From Maricaulis maris (lineage in GTDB: Bacteria > Pseudomonadota > Alphaproteobacteria > Caulobacterales > Maricaulaceae), in assembly GCF_036322705.1 (NCBI RefSeq), contig NZ_AP027270.1, forward strand, positions 793,501-857,500: a DNA stretch of 64,000 nucleotides, written 5' to 3'. The notes beneath the pieces are model-generated. The model had not been told where the DNA came from. It saw only the letters and a program-made list of their open reading frames with translations, and ran no database searches. Made by a program: the position numbers and the translations under genes. Shown here piece by piece: positions 20,001-29,068 of the stretch (position 1 is its first letter; each line of letters begins with the position of its first letter).

Positions 20001-20445
20001 AGAACAACTCGTATTCACGCTTGAAGGCGGCGACGTCACCATCAAGCTGCGCCCGGACCTCGCGCCGAAGCATGTTGCCCGCATTACCGAGCTGGCCAAG
20101 GACGGCTTTTATGACGGGCTGACCTTCCACCGCGTGATCGACGGTTTCGTCGCTCAGGGTGGTTGCCCGAACGGCAATGGCATGGGTGGCTCCGGCCAGC
20201 ATATCCCGGCCGAGTTCTCGCCCGAGAAGCACGTGCGGGGCACCATGTCGATGGCGCGCGCCTCTGATCCGGACAGCGCATCGAGCCAGTTCTTTATCTG
20301 TCTGGACGACGTGCCCTACCTCAACAACCAGTACACGGTCTGGGGTGAAGTGATCTCCGGCATGGAGCATGTCGATGCCCTGCCGAAGGGTGAGCCGCCG
20401 GCCAAGCCGGGCAAGATCATCAAGGCGAGCGTGGTCGAGGCCTGA
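19993..20445 (+). CDS. ppiB: Cytoplasmic cyclophilin-type peptidyl-prolyl isomerase
   Basis: A 150-residue compact cyclophilin with no signal peptide. Motifs are FYDGLTFHRVIDGFVAQGG, RGTMSMARASDPDSASSQFFI and YTVWGEVISGMEHVD, covering the active-site Arg and Gln/Phe positions. It should catalyse proline cis-trans isomerisation in the cytoplasm. It starts inside the last codons of the small membrane protein and is followed by a strong terminator, so it is the end of the transcription unit. Confidence 0.93.
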   Translation: MAEEQLVFTLEGGDVTIKLRPDLAPKHVARITELAKDGFYDGLTFHRVIDGFVAQGGCPNGNGMGGSGQHIPAEFSPEKHVRGTMSMARASDPDSASSQFFICLDDVPYLNNQYTVWGEVISGMEHVDALPKGEPPAKPGKIIKASVVEA

Positions 20446-20474
20446 GCCCGACATTCCACGAGACAACCTGACTG

Positions 20475-20502
20475 AAAGGCGGCCCCCGGGCCGCCTTTTT
20501 TC
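20475..20502 (+). terminator. Rho-independent terminator after ppiB
   Basis: The stem GGCGGCC/GGCCGCC (7 bp, 4-base loop), flanked by AAA on the left, is followed by TTTTTTCT. It ends the coaD-ppiB unit. Confidence 0.9.
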
Positions 20503-20520
20503 TATCTGGCGCTGTTGGAT

Positions 20521-21534
20521 CTAGGAGCGGCCCGGTGCTGCACGGAGCCGGGCGACCAGCGGACGGTGGTCGGAACCGGTGTCGGGCCCGACCTCGATCG
20601 CGCGTGTCTGCCAGGCCGGTCCGGCGAAGACATGGTCGATCCCGATCAGCATCGGAGGGAGGGGAGGTGCGGACTGCCCGTTGGCGGTGAACAGGCCTTC
20701 GGAGGGCCAGCTGGGCAGGGCGATGGAGCGGCGCTCCAGGCCCAGATCGCGTTCGATCCGGGCGAGGGCGCGTGAGGGCGCTGCGGCGTTGAAGTCGCCC
20801 ATCACAATCATCCGCTCCTGCGGCATCGTCGCCAGTGCGCGAGCCAGATTGCTGCGCTGGCAGGCCTGGGCCGCGCTGGGGAAGGGCCAGGTCAGATGAA
20901 CCGAAACGATGATCGCCTCGCTGCCATCGGGCAATTCGACCCGGGCCCAGACTGCGGGCGGCAATTCCCAGTCACAGGGAACGGCGTTCTCGAAGCTGAC
21001 CCCCGGCGGGTGGGTGACACAGCCGCTGTCCTGCACGGGCAGGCGCGAGAGCACCCTCACCGAGCGGCAGCGGGCATGGTGGGGAAAGGACGCCTCGAGC
21101 GCAGCAAGCGTGGCCCGGGCCCGCCCGGTCGCTTCCTGCAGCGCAAGAATGTCCGGGTCCAGTTCCGCCAGCACGCGCGTTGCGTCGGCCGGATCGGTGC
21201 TGAGCCCCCAGAGATTGTGCGTGACGACGGTCAGCGTGCCGGCGGTGCCCATGGTATCCGCATCGGCGTCCGCGAGGAGGCCGCCGCTCAGCTTGCGTGC
21301 CCATTCCGGCGCGGCCGGAAGCGCGATCATGACAAGGCCCAGCGAAAGCAGGATTGGCACGAAGCGGTGCCGGTTGCGGAGCGACACCAGGGTCACCATC
21401 GCTGCGAAGATCATCACCAGGGGCCAGATCTGCCGCCAGGCGTCGAAGCCGCGCCAGAGCGGCGCGAGGGTAATGAAAGCGGCCAGGCCGAGCACGGCGC
21501 ACAGGGCGAATATGGCAGTAATGGTGTGACGCAA
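20521..21534 (-). CDS. Membrane-anchored endonuclease/exonuclease/phosphatase-family protein
   Basis: A 337-residue protein with about three N-terminal membrane helices (residues 1-75), then an EEP (DNase I-like) catalytic domain. The conserved blocks are [34 protein letters not shown] and the C-terminal SDHRPLVA, which together supply the metal and catalytic residues. It is probably a periplasmic phosphodiesterase or phosphatase; the substrate cannot be inferred. It diverges from queA across about 80 bases. Confidence 0.87.
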   Translation of the reverse strand: MRHTITAIFALCAVLGLAAFITLAPLWRGFDAWRQIWPLVMIFAAMVTLVSLRNRHRFVPILLSLGLVMIALPAAPEWARKLSGGLLADADADTMGTAGTLTVVTHNLWGLSTDPADATRVLAELDPDILALQEATGRARATLAALEASFPHHARCRSVRVLSRLPVQDSGCVTHPPGVSFENAVPCDWELPPAVWARVELPDGSEAIIVSVHLTWPFPSAAQACQRSNLARALATMPQERMIVMGDFNAAAPSRALARIERDLGLERRSIALPSWPSEGLFTANGQSAPPLPPMLIGIDHVFAGPAWQTRAIEVGPDTGSDHRPLVARLRAAPGRS

Positions 21535-21616
21535 GACCGGAGCTCTCGTTTATTCAGCAGGCTTTCTACACGGGAAAGATTGCGAAGCCGTGTGTCCGAA
21601 TATAGACCCCGCAGCC

Positions 21617-22678
21617 ATGCGTGTTTCTGACTTTGATTTTCATCTCCCCGAGGAGCGGATCGCCCTGCGACCGGCCCGTCCGCGCGATGCGGCGCGGATG
21701 CTCCATGTTGCCTCCAACGGCGTGATCGCCGATTTCGGCGTGCGCGACCTTCCCGACCTGCTGCAGCCCGGCGACCTGATGGTGTTCAATGACACCCGCG
21801 TCATCCCGGCCGCCCTCAAGGGCGTGCGCCCGGCCCGTGCGGTGGGCGGCGGAGGGGCCGTCGAGGTCGAGGTCAATCTGCACAAGCGCGTGGATGCCGA
21901 TACCTGGCGCGCCTTCGTGCGTCCGGCCAAACGCTTGCGCAGCGGCGACCTGATCGCCTTTAGCGACACGCTGTCTGCCGAGGTCACCGGCAAGTCGGAG
22001 GGCGGTGATGTCCGCCTCGTCTTCAATCAGTCCGGACCGGCTCTGGATGCGGCTATCGCGACCGCCGGCGAAATGCCGCTGCCGCCCTACATCGCCCGCA
22101 AGCGCGGCGTCGATGAGCAGGACGAGGCGGACTACCAGACCCTGTTTGCGACCCATGAGGGGTCTGTCGCCGCACCGACCGCCGGTCTGCATTTCACGCC
22201 GGAGCTGATGGCGGCGCTGGATGCCCGCGGGGTCGAACAGACCCGGGTCACCCTGCATGTCGGGGCGGGGACCTTCCTGCCGGTCAAGTCCGACGACACC
22301 GATGATCACCAGATGCATTCGGAATGGTGCACGATCTCGCCGCAGGCAGCCACCGCGATCAATGCCGCGAAGGCCGAGGGCCGCCGCGTCATTCCCGTCG
22401 GCACAACCGCGCTGCGCACGATCGAGAGCCTTGCGACCGGCCCCGGTGTGGTCGCGGCCGGATCGCGCGATACGGATATTTTCATCACGCCGGGCTCGAG
22501 CTTTGCCATCACCGACATGCTGATGACGAATTTCCACCTGCCCAAGTCAACGCTCTTCATGCTGGTCAGCGCCCTGTCGGGGCTGGATGTCATGCAGCGT
22601 GCCTACGCCCACGCCATCGCGGCGGAGTATCGCTTCTACTCCTATGGCGATGCCTGCCTACTGGAGCGGCGGTCATGA
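21617..22678 (+). CDS. queA: S-adenosylmethionine:tRNA ribosyltransferase-isomerase
   Basis: QueA converts the 7-aminomethyl-7-deazaguanine placed in tRNA by Tgt into epoxyqueuosine. The 353-residue protein begins [17 protein letters not shown], the family's standard opening, and contains [25 protein letters not shown] and [10 protein letters not shown]. The ATG at 21617 fits this N-terminus. The stop overlaps the tgt start (ATGA), so queuosine genes queA and tgt are translationally coupled. Confidence 0.96.
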   Translation: MRVSDFDFHLPEERIALRPARPRDAARMLHVASNGVIADFGVRDLPDLLQPGDLMVFNDTRVIPAALKGVRPARAVGGGGAVEVEVNLHKRVDADTWRAFVRPAKRLRSGDLIAFSDTLSAEVTGKSEGGDVRLVFNQSGPALDAAIATAGEMPLPPYIARKRGVDEQDEADYQTLFATHEGSVAAPTAGLHFTPELMAALDARGVEQTRVTLHVGAGTFLPVKSDDTDDHQMHSEWCTISPQAATAINAAKAEGRRVIPVGTTALRTIESLATGPGVVAAGSRDTDIFITPGSSFAITDMLMTNFHLPKSTLFMLVSALSGLDVMQRAYAHAIAAEYRFYSYGDACLLERRS

Positions 22679-23817
22679 CGACCTTTCCCTACGAGATCCA
22701 CGCCACAGACGGCGCGGCGCGGACCGGCGTCCTGAAGACGCCGCGCGGCGATATCCGTACGCCGGCCTTCATGCCGGTCGGCACGGCGGCGACCGTGAAG
22801 GCGCTCTACATGGACCAGGTCAAGGCGACCGGGGCCGACATCATCCTGGGCAATACCTATCACCTCATGCTGCGCCCGGGCGCCGAGCGGGTGAAACGAC
22901 TGGGCGGCCTGCACAAATTCTCGACCTGGAAAGGCCCGATGCTGACCGATAGCGGCGGCTTCCAGGTCTGGTCGCTGTCCAAGCTGCGCAAGATGACCGA
23001 GGAGGGGGTGAAGTTCCGCTCCCATATCGACGGGTCGGAGCATAATCTCACCCCGGAACGCTCGATCGAAATCCAGGCTGACCTCCTGGGCGCTGATATT
23101 TCGATGCAGCTGGACGAGTGCACGCCCTTTGGTTGTTCGGCAAAGGAAGCCCGCGCGAGCATGGAACTCTCCATCCGCTGGGGGCAGCGCTCCAAGGCCG
23201 CCTTCGGCACGCGCGACAGCCAGGCCCTGTTCGGGATCGTCCAGGGCTCGGTCTATGAGGGACTGCGCCGCGAAAGCGCCGAGCGCCTGATCGAGACCGG
23301 CTATGACGGCTATGCCATCGGTGGCCTCGCGGTCGGCGAGGGCTTCGAAAAAATGTGCGATGTGCTCGATTTCACCACGCCGCATCTTCCAAGCGAACGG
23401 CCGCGCTATCTGATGGGGGTGGGCAAACCGATCGATCTGGTCGAAGCCGTCGCCCGCGGGGTCGACATGTTCGACTGTGTCCTGCCGACCCGATCGGGGC
23501 GTCATGGCCAGGCCTGGTCGGATTATGGCCCGATCAATATCAAGCGCGCCGAATTCGCCGAGGATGACAGCCCGCTCAATCCGGACATCGACTGCCCGGC
23601 GAGCCGGGATTACTCCAAGGCCTATCTGCACCACCTGTTCCGCTCGGGCGAGTATCTCTCGGCCATGCTGCTCTCCTGGCACAATATCGCCTATTTCCAG
23701 CACCTCACCGCCCGCATGCGGACCGCGATCGCCGCCGGTGAGTTCGAGGTCTTCCGCCGCGACTTCCGCGCGCGTTGGGATGAGGGCCAGGCCGCCGCGG
23801 CCGAACGGGCGGGCTGA
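22675..23817 (+). CDS. tgt: Queuine/preQ1 tRNA-guanine transglycosylase
   Basis: Tgt exchanges guanine-34 for preQ1 in tRNAs with GUN anticodons. The 380-residue protein has [27 protein letters not shown] (catalytic Asp), [23 protein letters not shown] and DCVLPTR. The C-terminal zinc motif is degenerate: instead of CxCxxC before RxYSxAYLHH it reads IDCPAS, leaving only one of three cysteines although the later HN is present. It starts within the queA stop and ends one base into the next gene. Confidence 0.95.
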   Translation: MTTFPYEIHATDGAARTGVLKTPRGDIRTPAFMPVGTAATVKALYMDQVKATGADIILGNTYHLMLRPGAERVKRLGGLHKFSTWKGPMLTDSGGFQVWSLSKLRKMTEEGVKFRSHIDGSEHNLTPERSIEIQADLLGADISMQLDECTPFGCSAKEARASMELSIRWGQRSKAAFGTRDSQALFGIVQGSVYEGLRRESAERLIETGYDGYAIGGLAVGEGFEKMCDVLDFTTPHLPSERPRYLMGVGKPIDLVEAVARGVDMFDCVLPTRSGRHGQAWSDYGPINIKRAEFAEDDSPLNPDIDCPASRDYSKAYLHHLFRSGEYLSAMLLSWHNIAYFQHLTARMRTAIAAGEFEVFRRDFRARWDEGQAAAAERAG

Positions 23818-24344
23818 TGGGCGACGTCGCGATCAGCCGGCTGGAGGCTCCGGCTGTGGATGCAGACATCCAGGCCTTTTCATCCCTGCTACGCGACTGT
23901 GTCGAGGCCGGCGCCTCGATCGGCTTTCTCGCGCCCTTCACGGCCTTGCAGGCCGAGGCGTTCTGGCGCGACATTGCCGAACAGCTGGCACGCGGCGAGA
24001 GGTCCCTGTGGGCGGCCCGTGATGCCGGGACCGGTACCCTTCTCGGGACGATCCAGCTGATCACGGCCCTGCCGGACAACCAGCCGCATCGCGGCGACGT
24101 CGCCAAGCTTATGGTCTCGCCGCGGGCCCGTCGCCTAGGGATTGCCCAAGCGCTTGTTGCGGCGCTGGAAAGCCATGCCCGCGAGATCAGTCTGCGCACC
24201 CTGGTGCTCGATACCGTGACCGGCTCGGCCGCCGACGGACTCTACCGCAAACTCGGCTGGGTCGAGGTCGGACATGTGCCTGACTATGCCCTCTACCCCG
24301 ATGGTACGCCGTGCAGCACAACCTTCTTCTACAAGTCGTTATAG
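23817..24344 (+). CDS. GNAT-family N-acetyltransferase
   Basis: A 175-residue GNAT protein. The acetyl-CoA-binding motif A is visible as VAKLMVSPRARRLGIAQALV (R-x-x-G-x-A core), followed by LVLDTVTG and ADGLYRKLGWVEVGHVPDYA. Substrate unknown. Its ATG overlaps the tgt stop by one base, so it is the third gene of the queA-tgt unit. This may be convenience rather than a role in tRNA modification. Confidence 0.88.
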   Translation: MGDVAISRLEAPAVDADIQAFSSLLRDCVEAGASIGFLAPFTALQAEAFWRDIAEQLARGERSLWAARDAGTGTLLGTIQLITALPDNQPHRGDVAKLMVSPRARRLGIAQALVAALESHAREISLRTLVLDTVTGSAADGLYRKLGWVEVGHVPDYALYPDGTPCSTTFFYKSL

Positions 24345-24354
24345 CGTCCGGACC

Positions 24355-24975
24355 CTATTGGACGTCTTCCTCGACCAGGCCGTAGGCTTCAAAAGCCCGG
24401 CGCATCTGGGCCGAAGGGCAGCCGAAACCGTCATAGAGGCCGCGCAGATAGGCGCGGCGACGCTGGGCCATGTCCTGCTGTTCGCGTGCCTCGCGCTCGA
24501 TCCGGCCGGCACCGCCGAGAAAGCGGACGACGGGACGGGCCGGGTTCAGCCCGACAATGGTTGACCGGTAAAGGCCGCGCGCCCCATCGGCAGCCGCGTC
24601 CGGTGCCTGCGAGGCAATGTGGGCGCCATGGCCCATCCAGCTGTCATGGTTGTGGTCCTCTTCCTCGGCGAGGCGTTCCTCCTCCTCGATATCGGGCCCC
24701 AGAATCACGGTCAGTCGGGCAATATCCTGCGCGACGGTGGAGCAGCGCCGACGCGAGCCGTCGCCGCCGTAGGGTGTCGGGACGGTATCCTCGCCCTCGT
24801 CGACCATGATCTGGCCGGGACGCTGCCGCGGCAGGCCGACCGCATCGCCAAAGGCATCGGTGGTTTCCTCCCGCGCGAAACTGCCCGCATTGCCGGCCGA
24901 CTCGCGCGTTGAACTGCAAGCGCTCGCGCAAATCGCCACGAGCAGACATGCCAAGAGACTCGATCTTCCCGTCAT
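24355..24975 (-). CDS. Lipoprotein of unknown function
   Basis: A 206-residue protein with a lipoprotein signal (hydrophobic LLACLLVAI and lipobox SASAC). The mature region is hydrophilic, with an acidic Glu-rich patch (EEEERLAEEEDHNHD) and a C-terminal segment LRGLYDGFGCPS. No domain is recognised. It converges with the GNAT gene across 10 bases. Confidence 0.7.
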   Translation of the reverse strand: MTGRSSLLACLLVAICASACSSTRESAGNAGSFAREETTDAFGDAVGLPRQRPGQIMVDEGEDTVPTPYGGDGSRRRCSTVAQDIARLTVILGPDIEEEERLAEEEDHNHDSWMGHGAHIASQAPDAAADGARGLYRSTIVGLNPARPVVRFLGGAGRIEREAREQQDMAQRRRAYLRGLYDGFGCPSAQMRRAFEAYGLVEEDVQ

Positions 24976-25092
24976 GGGCTGCAGCTTAATCGGCGATTAC
25001 GGCAAAATCTCATCAAAAATGCTGAAATCCGCAGCCAAACCCCGATTGACCCTCCGGAATCGCGCGTATAGGTTCCGCGCTCCTCGTACGGG

Positions 25093-25168
25093 GAGCCGAT
25101 AGCTCAGCTGGTAGAGCAACTGACTTTTAATCAGTAGGTCCAGGGTTCGAGCCCCTGTCGGCTCACCA
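25093..25168 (+). tRNA. tRNA-Lys(UUU)
   Basis: A complete cloverleaf: acceptor stem GAGCCGA/TCGGCTC, D arm AGCTCAGCTGGTAGAGC, anticodon stem CTGAC/GTCAG-like around loop CTTTTAA (anticodon TTT), variable region AGGTC and T arm GGTTCGAGCCC. Discriminator A (25165) is followed by encoded CCA. Confidence 0.97.
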
Positions 25169-25282
25169 TTTCAGGACTTTCCAGACATTCCGCGGCGAGG
25201 AAAACCGGGTTTCGTGCCCGTTATCCTTGACCCGTGCCGCATACCGCACCAGCTTTTCGGCAAGACTCCGGGGAGGGGCATG

Positions 25283-26989
25283 ATGCGTATCCGAATGATT
25301 GCGACGGTTGTGGCGGCACTGGCCGTGGTCGGATGTTCCGGCGACGAGGCAGGCTTTACGCCTGTGGTGGCAAGCGATCTGGTCCGGTCGATTGACCAGG
25401 GCGAGCTTGGTGGCTTCGAGAGCGAAGAGGGCGCGGCTGTCTGGATGGCGGTGCCCTATGCCGCGCCGCCTGTTGGCGAGCTTCGCTGGCGGTCGCCGCG
25501 TCCCGCGGTCGCGTTCGAGACCCGTATGGCCGCGCTTGAAGCCGGACCGGTCTGTCCGCAGATCACCAACAATCTGAGCGCAGTCGACGGTCAGGAGGTC
25601 GGTGAGCTGGTCGGCTCTGAAGACTGCCTGACCCTTGATATCTATGCGCCGCGCAATGCCGCGCCGGGTGACGACCTGCCGGTGATGATGTGGATCCATG
25701 GCGGTGCCAATGTCTGGGGTTCGTCCTCGGCCTATGATGGTTCGACCCTGGCGAGCGAACAGAATGTGATCATCGTCGCTGTGCAATACCGGCTCGGGCC
25801 GTTGGGCTTCCTGGCGCATCCGGCCTTGCGGGCCGAGCCTGGTATTGCCGACGATGCAGCCGCCAATTTTGCCTTGCTCGACCTGGTCGAGGCGCTGCGC
25901 TGGATCAATGGCAATATCGAGGCTTTCGGCGGCGATACCGGCCGGGTCACCATCTTCGGTGAGAGTGCGGGCGCCTATAATATTGCCGGCCTGATGGCGA
26001 TGCCGCAGGCGCGCGGTCTTTTTCACGGGGCGATCATGCAGAGCGGCGGGACTGCATCCGTGCCGCTGACGATTGCCGAGAATGGTGGTGGAACAGACGC
26101 GCTAGCCGGGCTGGCCGCGGCGGCGGCGATCGCCGGGCCGGACGCCGACGGGGCAAGCTTGCGCGCCGCTTCGCTGGCGACCGTCTTCGACGCCTATCGT
26201 GATGGCAATAATGAGCTGACCTCGCTGCCGCGCATGATCGAGGACGGTGTGACGCTACGGGAGGGTGGTATTCTCGCGGCGGCCGCAGACCCGGACGGTT
26301 TTGCGCCGGTTCCCCTGATCTCGGGCACCAATCGCGACGAGATGAAGCTCTACACGGTGTTCGACCCCACCCTGACCCGGCGCCTTGGTCCGCTGGTCTG
26401 GCTGCGCGACCGCGACGCCTATGAGGCGGCGGTGGAGTATCCCAGCCGGATCTGGCGCTATAATGCGGTTGATAGCCTGCTCAACCGGCTCGCCGCCAAT
26501 GGTCGCTCGGACCTCTGGTCGTACCGTTTTGACTGGGATGAGGGCGGCTCGGTGCTGGTCACCAATACGGGCGAGTTGCTCGGAGCCTCGCACGCCATGG
26601 AAATTCCATTCGTGTTCAATCATTTCGAACTGTTCGGCTCCTTCGACAGCGTCCTGTTCAATGATCGCAATGCGGAAGGACGGATCGAGCTGGCCCGGAC
26701 CATGGGCGCCTATTGGGCGGCTTTCGCACGCCGCGGCAACCCGGGTGATGGCGAGGGAATCGGGGCGGACTGGCCCCGCTGGACCGATACCGGAGCGGCG
26801 ATGCGCTTCGACACGCGTGATGGCGGTGGACCGGAAGTCTTCTCTCGGACCGAGGGCACGCTGGCGATTGCCTCAGAGCTGGCGGGCGATACGCGCATCG
26901 ACGCGGCAGCCCGGTGCCGGATTGCTGGCGGGATCACCGGTCGGCAACCAAGCCTGAGCGAGGTCTTCGACGGCGCACTGGATTGCTGA
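25283..26989 (+). CDS. Type B carboxylesterase lipoprotein
   Basis: A 568-residue carboxylesterase of the alpha/beta-hydrolase superfamily. A lipoprotein signal (VVGCSG) suggests membrane anchoring in the cell envelope. Family blocks are PYAAPPVGELRW, EDCLTLDIYAP, MMWIHGGANVWGS (oxyanion hole), FGESAGAYN (nucleophile Ser) and GASHAMEIPFVF (catalytic His). It should hydrolyse carboxylic esters; the substrate is unknown. ATG 25283 has GGGAGGGG upstream; ATG 25280 is adjacent. Confidence 0.92.
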   Translation: MRIRMIATVVAALAVVGCSGDEAGFTPVVASDLVRSIDQGELGGFESEEGAAVWMAVPYAAPPVGELRWRSPRPAVAFETRMAALEAGPVCPQITNNLSAVDGQEVGELVGSEDCLTLDIYAPRNAAPGDDLPVMMWIHGGANVWGSSSAYDGSTLASEQNVIIVAVQYRLGPLGFLAHPALRAEPGIADDAAANFALLDLVEALRWINGNIEAFGGDTGRVTIFGESAGAYNIAGLMAMPQARGLFHGAIMQSGGTASVPLTIAENGGGTDALAGLAAAAAIAGPDADGASLRAASLATVFDAYRDGNNELTSLPRMIEDGVTLREGGILAAAADPDGFAPVPLISGTNRDEMKLYTVFDPTLTRRLGPLVWLRDRDAYEAAVEYPSRIWRYNAVDSLLNRLAANGRSDLWSYRFDWDEGGSVLVTNTGELLGASHAMEIPFVFNHFELFGSFDSVLFNDRNAEGRIELARTMGAYWAAFARRGNPGDGEGIGADWPRWTDTGAAMRFDTRDGGGPEVFSRTEGTLAIASELAGDTRIDAAARCRIAGGITGRQPSLSEVFDGALDC

Positions 26990-27102
26990 GCACCGTCACG
27001 GCCTTTCATCGCTGCATCGCAACAACCGGCTGGTCGCGCTGATCAGGCACGCTATGCTGGCAAGGCCAGCGCATGGGGCCTGGCCGTGATTCGGTGGGCG
27101 TG

Positions 27103-28974
27103 ATGGACACACTCCTCCTGCAGGCTGCGATCTATCTCGGTGCCGGCGTGATTGCCGTGCCGATCGCTCATCGGCTGGGTCTCGGTTCGGTGCTGGGCTA
27201 TCTGCTGGCCGGGGTGGCGATCGCACCGATCCTCGACCTGGTCGGGTCGGATCCGGAGAATGTGCAGCACTTTGCCGAGTTTGGCGTGGTGATGATGCTG
27301 TTCCTGGTCGGTCTGGAATTGCAGCCGCGACTACTCTGGGACTTGCGTCTGCGCCTGTTCGGGCTGGGTGGATTGCAGGTCGGTGTAACCACTGCGGCGG
27401 TCGCGGCCTTCTGTCTGGTCATCGGACTGGACTGGCGGCTGGCCATCGCCCTCGGCCTGATCTTTGCCCTGTCCTCGACCGCCATCGTGCTTCAGACGCT
27501 GGGGGAGAAGGGTTGGCTGCGAACCGAGGGCGGCCAGTCCGCCTTCTCGGTTCTGCTCTTCCAGGACATCGCCGTCATCCCGATGCTGGCCCTGATGCCT
27601 TTCCTGGCCTTGCCGGGCGGCGAGGGCGTCGCCGGCGATCTTGCGGCCCATGGCGGGGGGGATACGCCCTTCGCGCACCTGCCGGCCTGGGCCCAGGGTC
27701 TCGTCACGCTCGGTGTTGTCGGCGGCATTATCCTGGGCGGGCGCTATCTGACCCGACCGGCTTTTCGCATCATTGCCCGCACCGGCCTGCATGAACTCTT
27801 CTTCTCGACCGCGCTCTTTCTCGTCATCGGCATCGCCGTGCTGATGAGCATGGTCGGACTGTCTCCGGCGCTGGGGACTTTCCTGGCCGGTGTCCTGCTC
27901 GCCGAGAGTGAATATCGTCACGAGCTGGTCAGTGACCTGGAGCCTTTCAAGGGGCTGCTGCTTGGCGTCTTCTTCATTACCGTCGGTGCCTCGATGGAGT
28001 TTGCCCTTCTGGGCGACCATCCGGGCCTGATCATCGGGCTGACGCTGGCGCTGATCGGGGTGAAGGGATTGATCCTGTTGGCCCTCGCCTTCGCCTTCCG
28101 GATGAAGGGGCGGGCGCGCTGGCTGTTCACCTTCTCTCTGGCCCAGAGCGGTGAGTTCGGTTTTGTGCTGCTGGCCTTTGCCGGCGGCGTCAACGTCATC
28201 CCGGACGCGATTGCCGGCATTGCCGGTCTGGTCGTGGCGCTCTCCATGATGGCGACGCCGCTCATCATGATCGTGTTCGAGCGCTGGGTTTCACCGCGCG
28301 TTCGCCGCCCCGCGAGTCCCGAGCGCGAGGAGGATACCATTGAGTCCGAAGCGCCGGTCATCATTGCCGGGATGGGACGCTTCGGCCAGATCATCCAGCG
28401 CCTGCTGGTGATGGATGGCTACAAGCCTGTCGTCCTCGACAATTCAGCCGAGCATATCGACGGTCTGCGCAAGTTCGGCATCCAGGTCTATTACGGCAAT
28501 GCGATGCGCCCGGGTCTGTTGGAAGCGGCCGGTATCGCGCGCGCGAAGCTGCTGGTCGTGTGCACCGATAATCGCGAGCGGGCAGTGGAGCTGGTCCATC
28601 ACGTCAAGCAACGCTATCCGCAGGTCTATGTTATCGCGCGGGCCGCCAGCCGGGAGCATGTCTACCAGTTGCGCGCCGCAGGGGCCGATCTGGCGATTCG
28701 CGAGATGTTCGGGTCGTCGCTGGATGCCGCGCGGCAGTCCCTGGAAGTGCTCGGTGAGACGCCTGCCCGTGCCCGCCGCAAGACCGAAGCCTTCGCCAGG
28801 CATGACGAGGAGAGTCTGCAGCAGCTGTTCGAGGTCTGGGACGCCGATACCGATGTCTTCGACAATGAAGCCTATATCGACAAGGCCCGCTCCCGCGTGG
28901 TCTCGCTGGCCGAGATCATGGCCGAGGATATCGGTGACCCGGATGAGAAGGCCTCTCGCGACGGCCCCGACTGA
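27103..28974 (+). CDS. Kef-type CPA2 potassium/proton antiporter with RCK domain
   Basis: A 623-residue antiporter. Residues 1-395 form about 12 membrane helices with the CPA2 blocks LGSVLGYLLAGVAI, FLVGLEL and SSTAIVLQ. A cytosolic RCK/TrkA-N domain follows, with nucleotide motif GMGRFGQ and YYGNAMRPGLLEAAGI. It is close to KefB/KefC proteins, which export K+ in exchange for H+, usually under control of glutathione adducts; I see no KefF/KefG partner gene nearby. The ATG at 27103 starts the first helix directly. Confidence 0.92.
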   Translation: MDTLLLQAAIYLGAGVIAVPIAHRLGLGSVLGYLLAGVAIAPILDLVGSDPENVQHFAEFGVVMMLFLVGLELQPRLLWDLRLRLFGLGGLQVGVTTAAVAAFCLVIGLDWRLAIALGLIFALSSTAIVLQTLGEKGWLRTEGGQSAFSVLLFQDIAVIPMLALMPFLALPGGEGVAGDLAAHGGGDTPFAHLPAWAQGLVTLGVVGGIILGGRYLTRPAFRIIARTGLHELFFSTALFLVIGIAVLMSMVGLSPALGTFLAGVLLAESEYRHELVSDLEPFKGLLLGVFFITVGASMEFALLGDHPGLIIGLTLALIGVKGLILLALAFAFRMKGRARWLFTFSLAQSGEFGFVLLAFAGGVNVIPDAIAGIAGLVVALSMMATPLIMIVFERWVSPRVRRPASPEREEDTIESEAPVIIAGMGRFGQIIQRLLVMDGYKPVVLDNSAEHIDGLRKFGIQVYYGNAMRPGLLEAAGIARAKLLVVCTDNRERAVELVHHVKQRYPQVYVIARAASREHVYQLRAAGADLAIREMFGSSLDAARQSLEVLGETPARARRKTEAFARHDEESLQQLFEVWDADTDVFDNEAYIDKARSRVVSLAEIMAEDIGDPDEKASRDGPD

Positions 28975-29068
28975 GCGCCGGTTTCGAGCGCCTCTTTGCG
29001 GACCCGCCGGCAGGTTGCACACCGGTTCGAAATGGTTAACGTGATCGTGGACTGGACAGGGGGACAGG

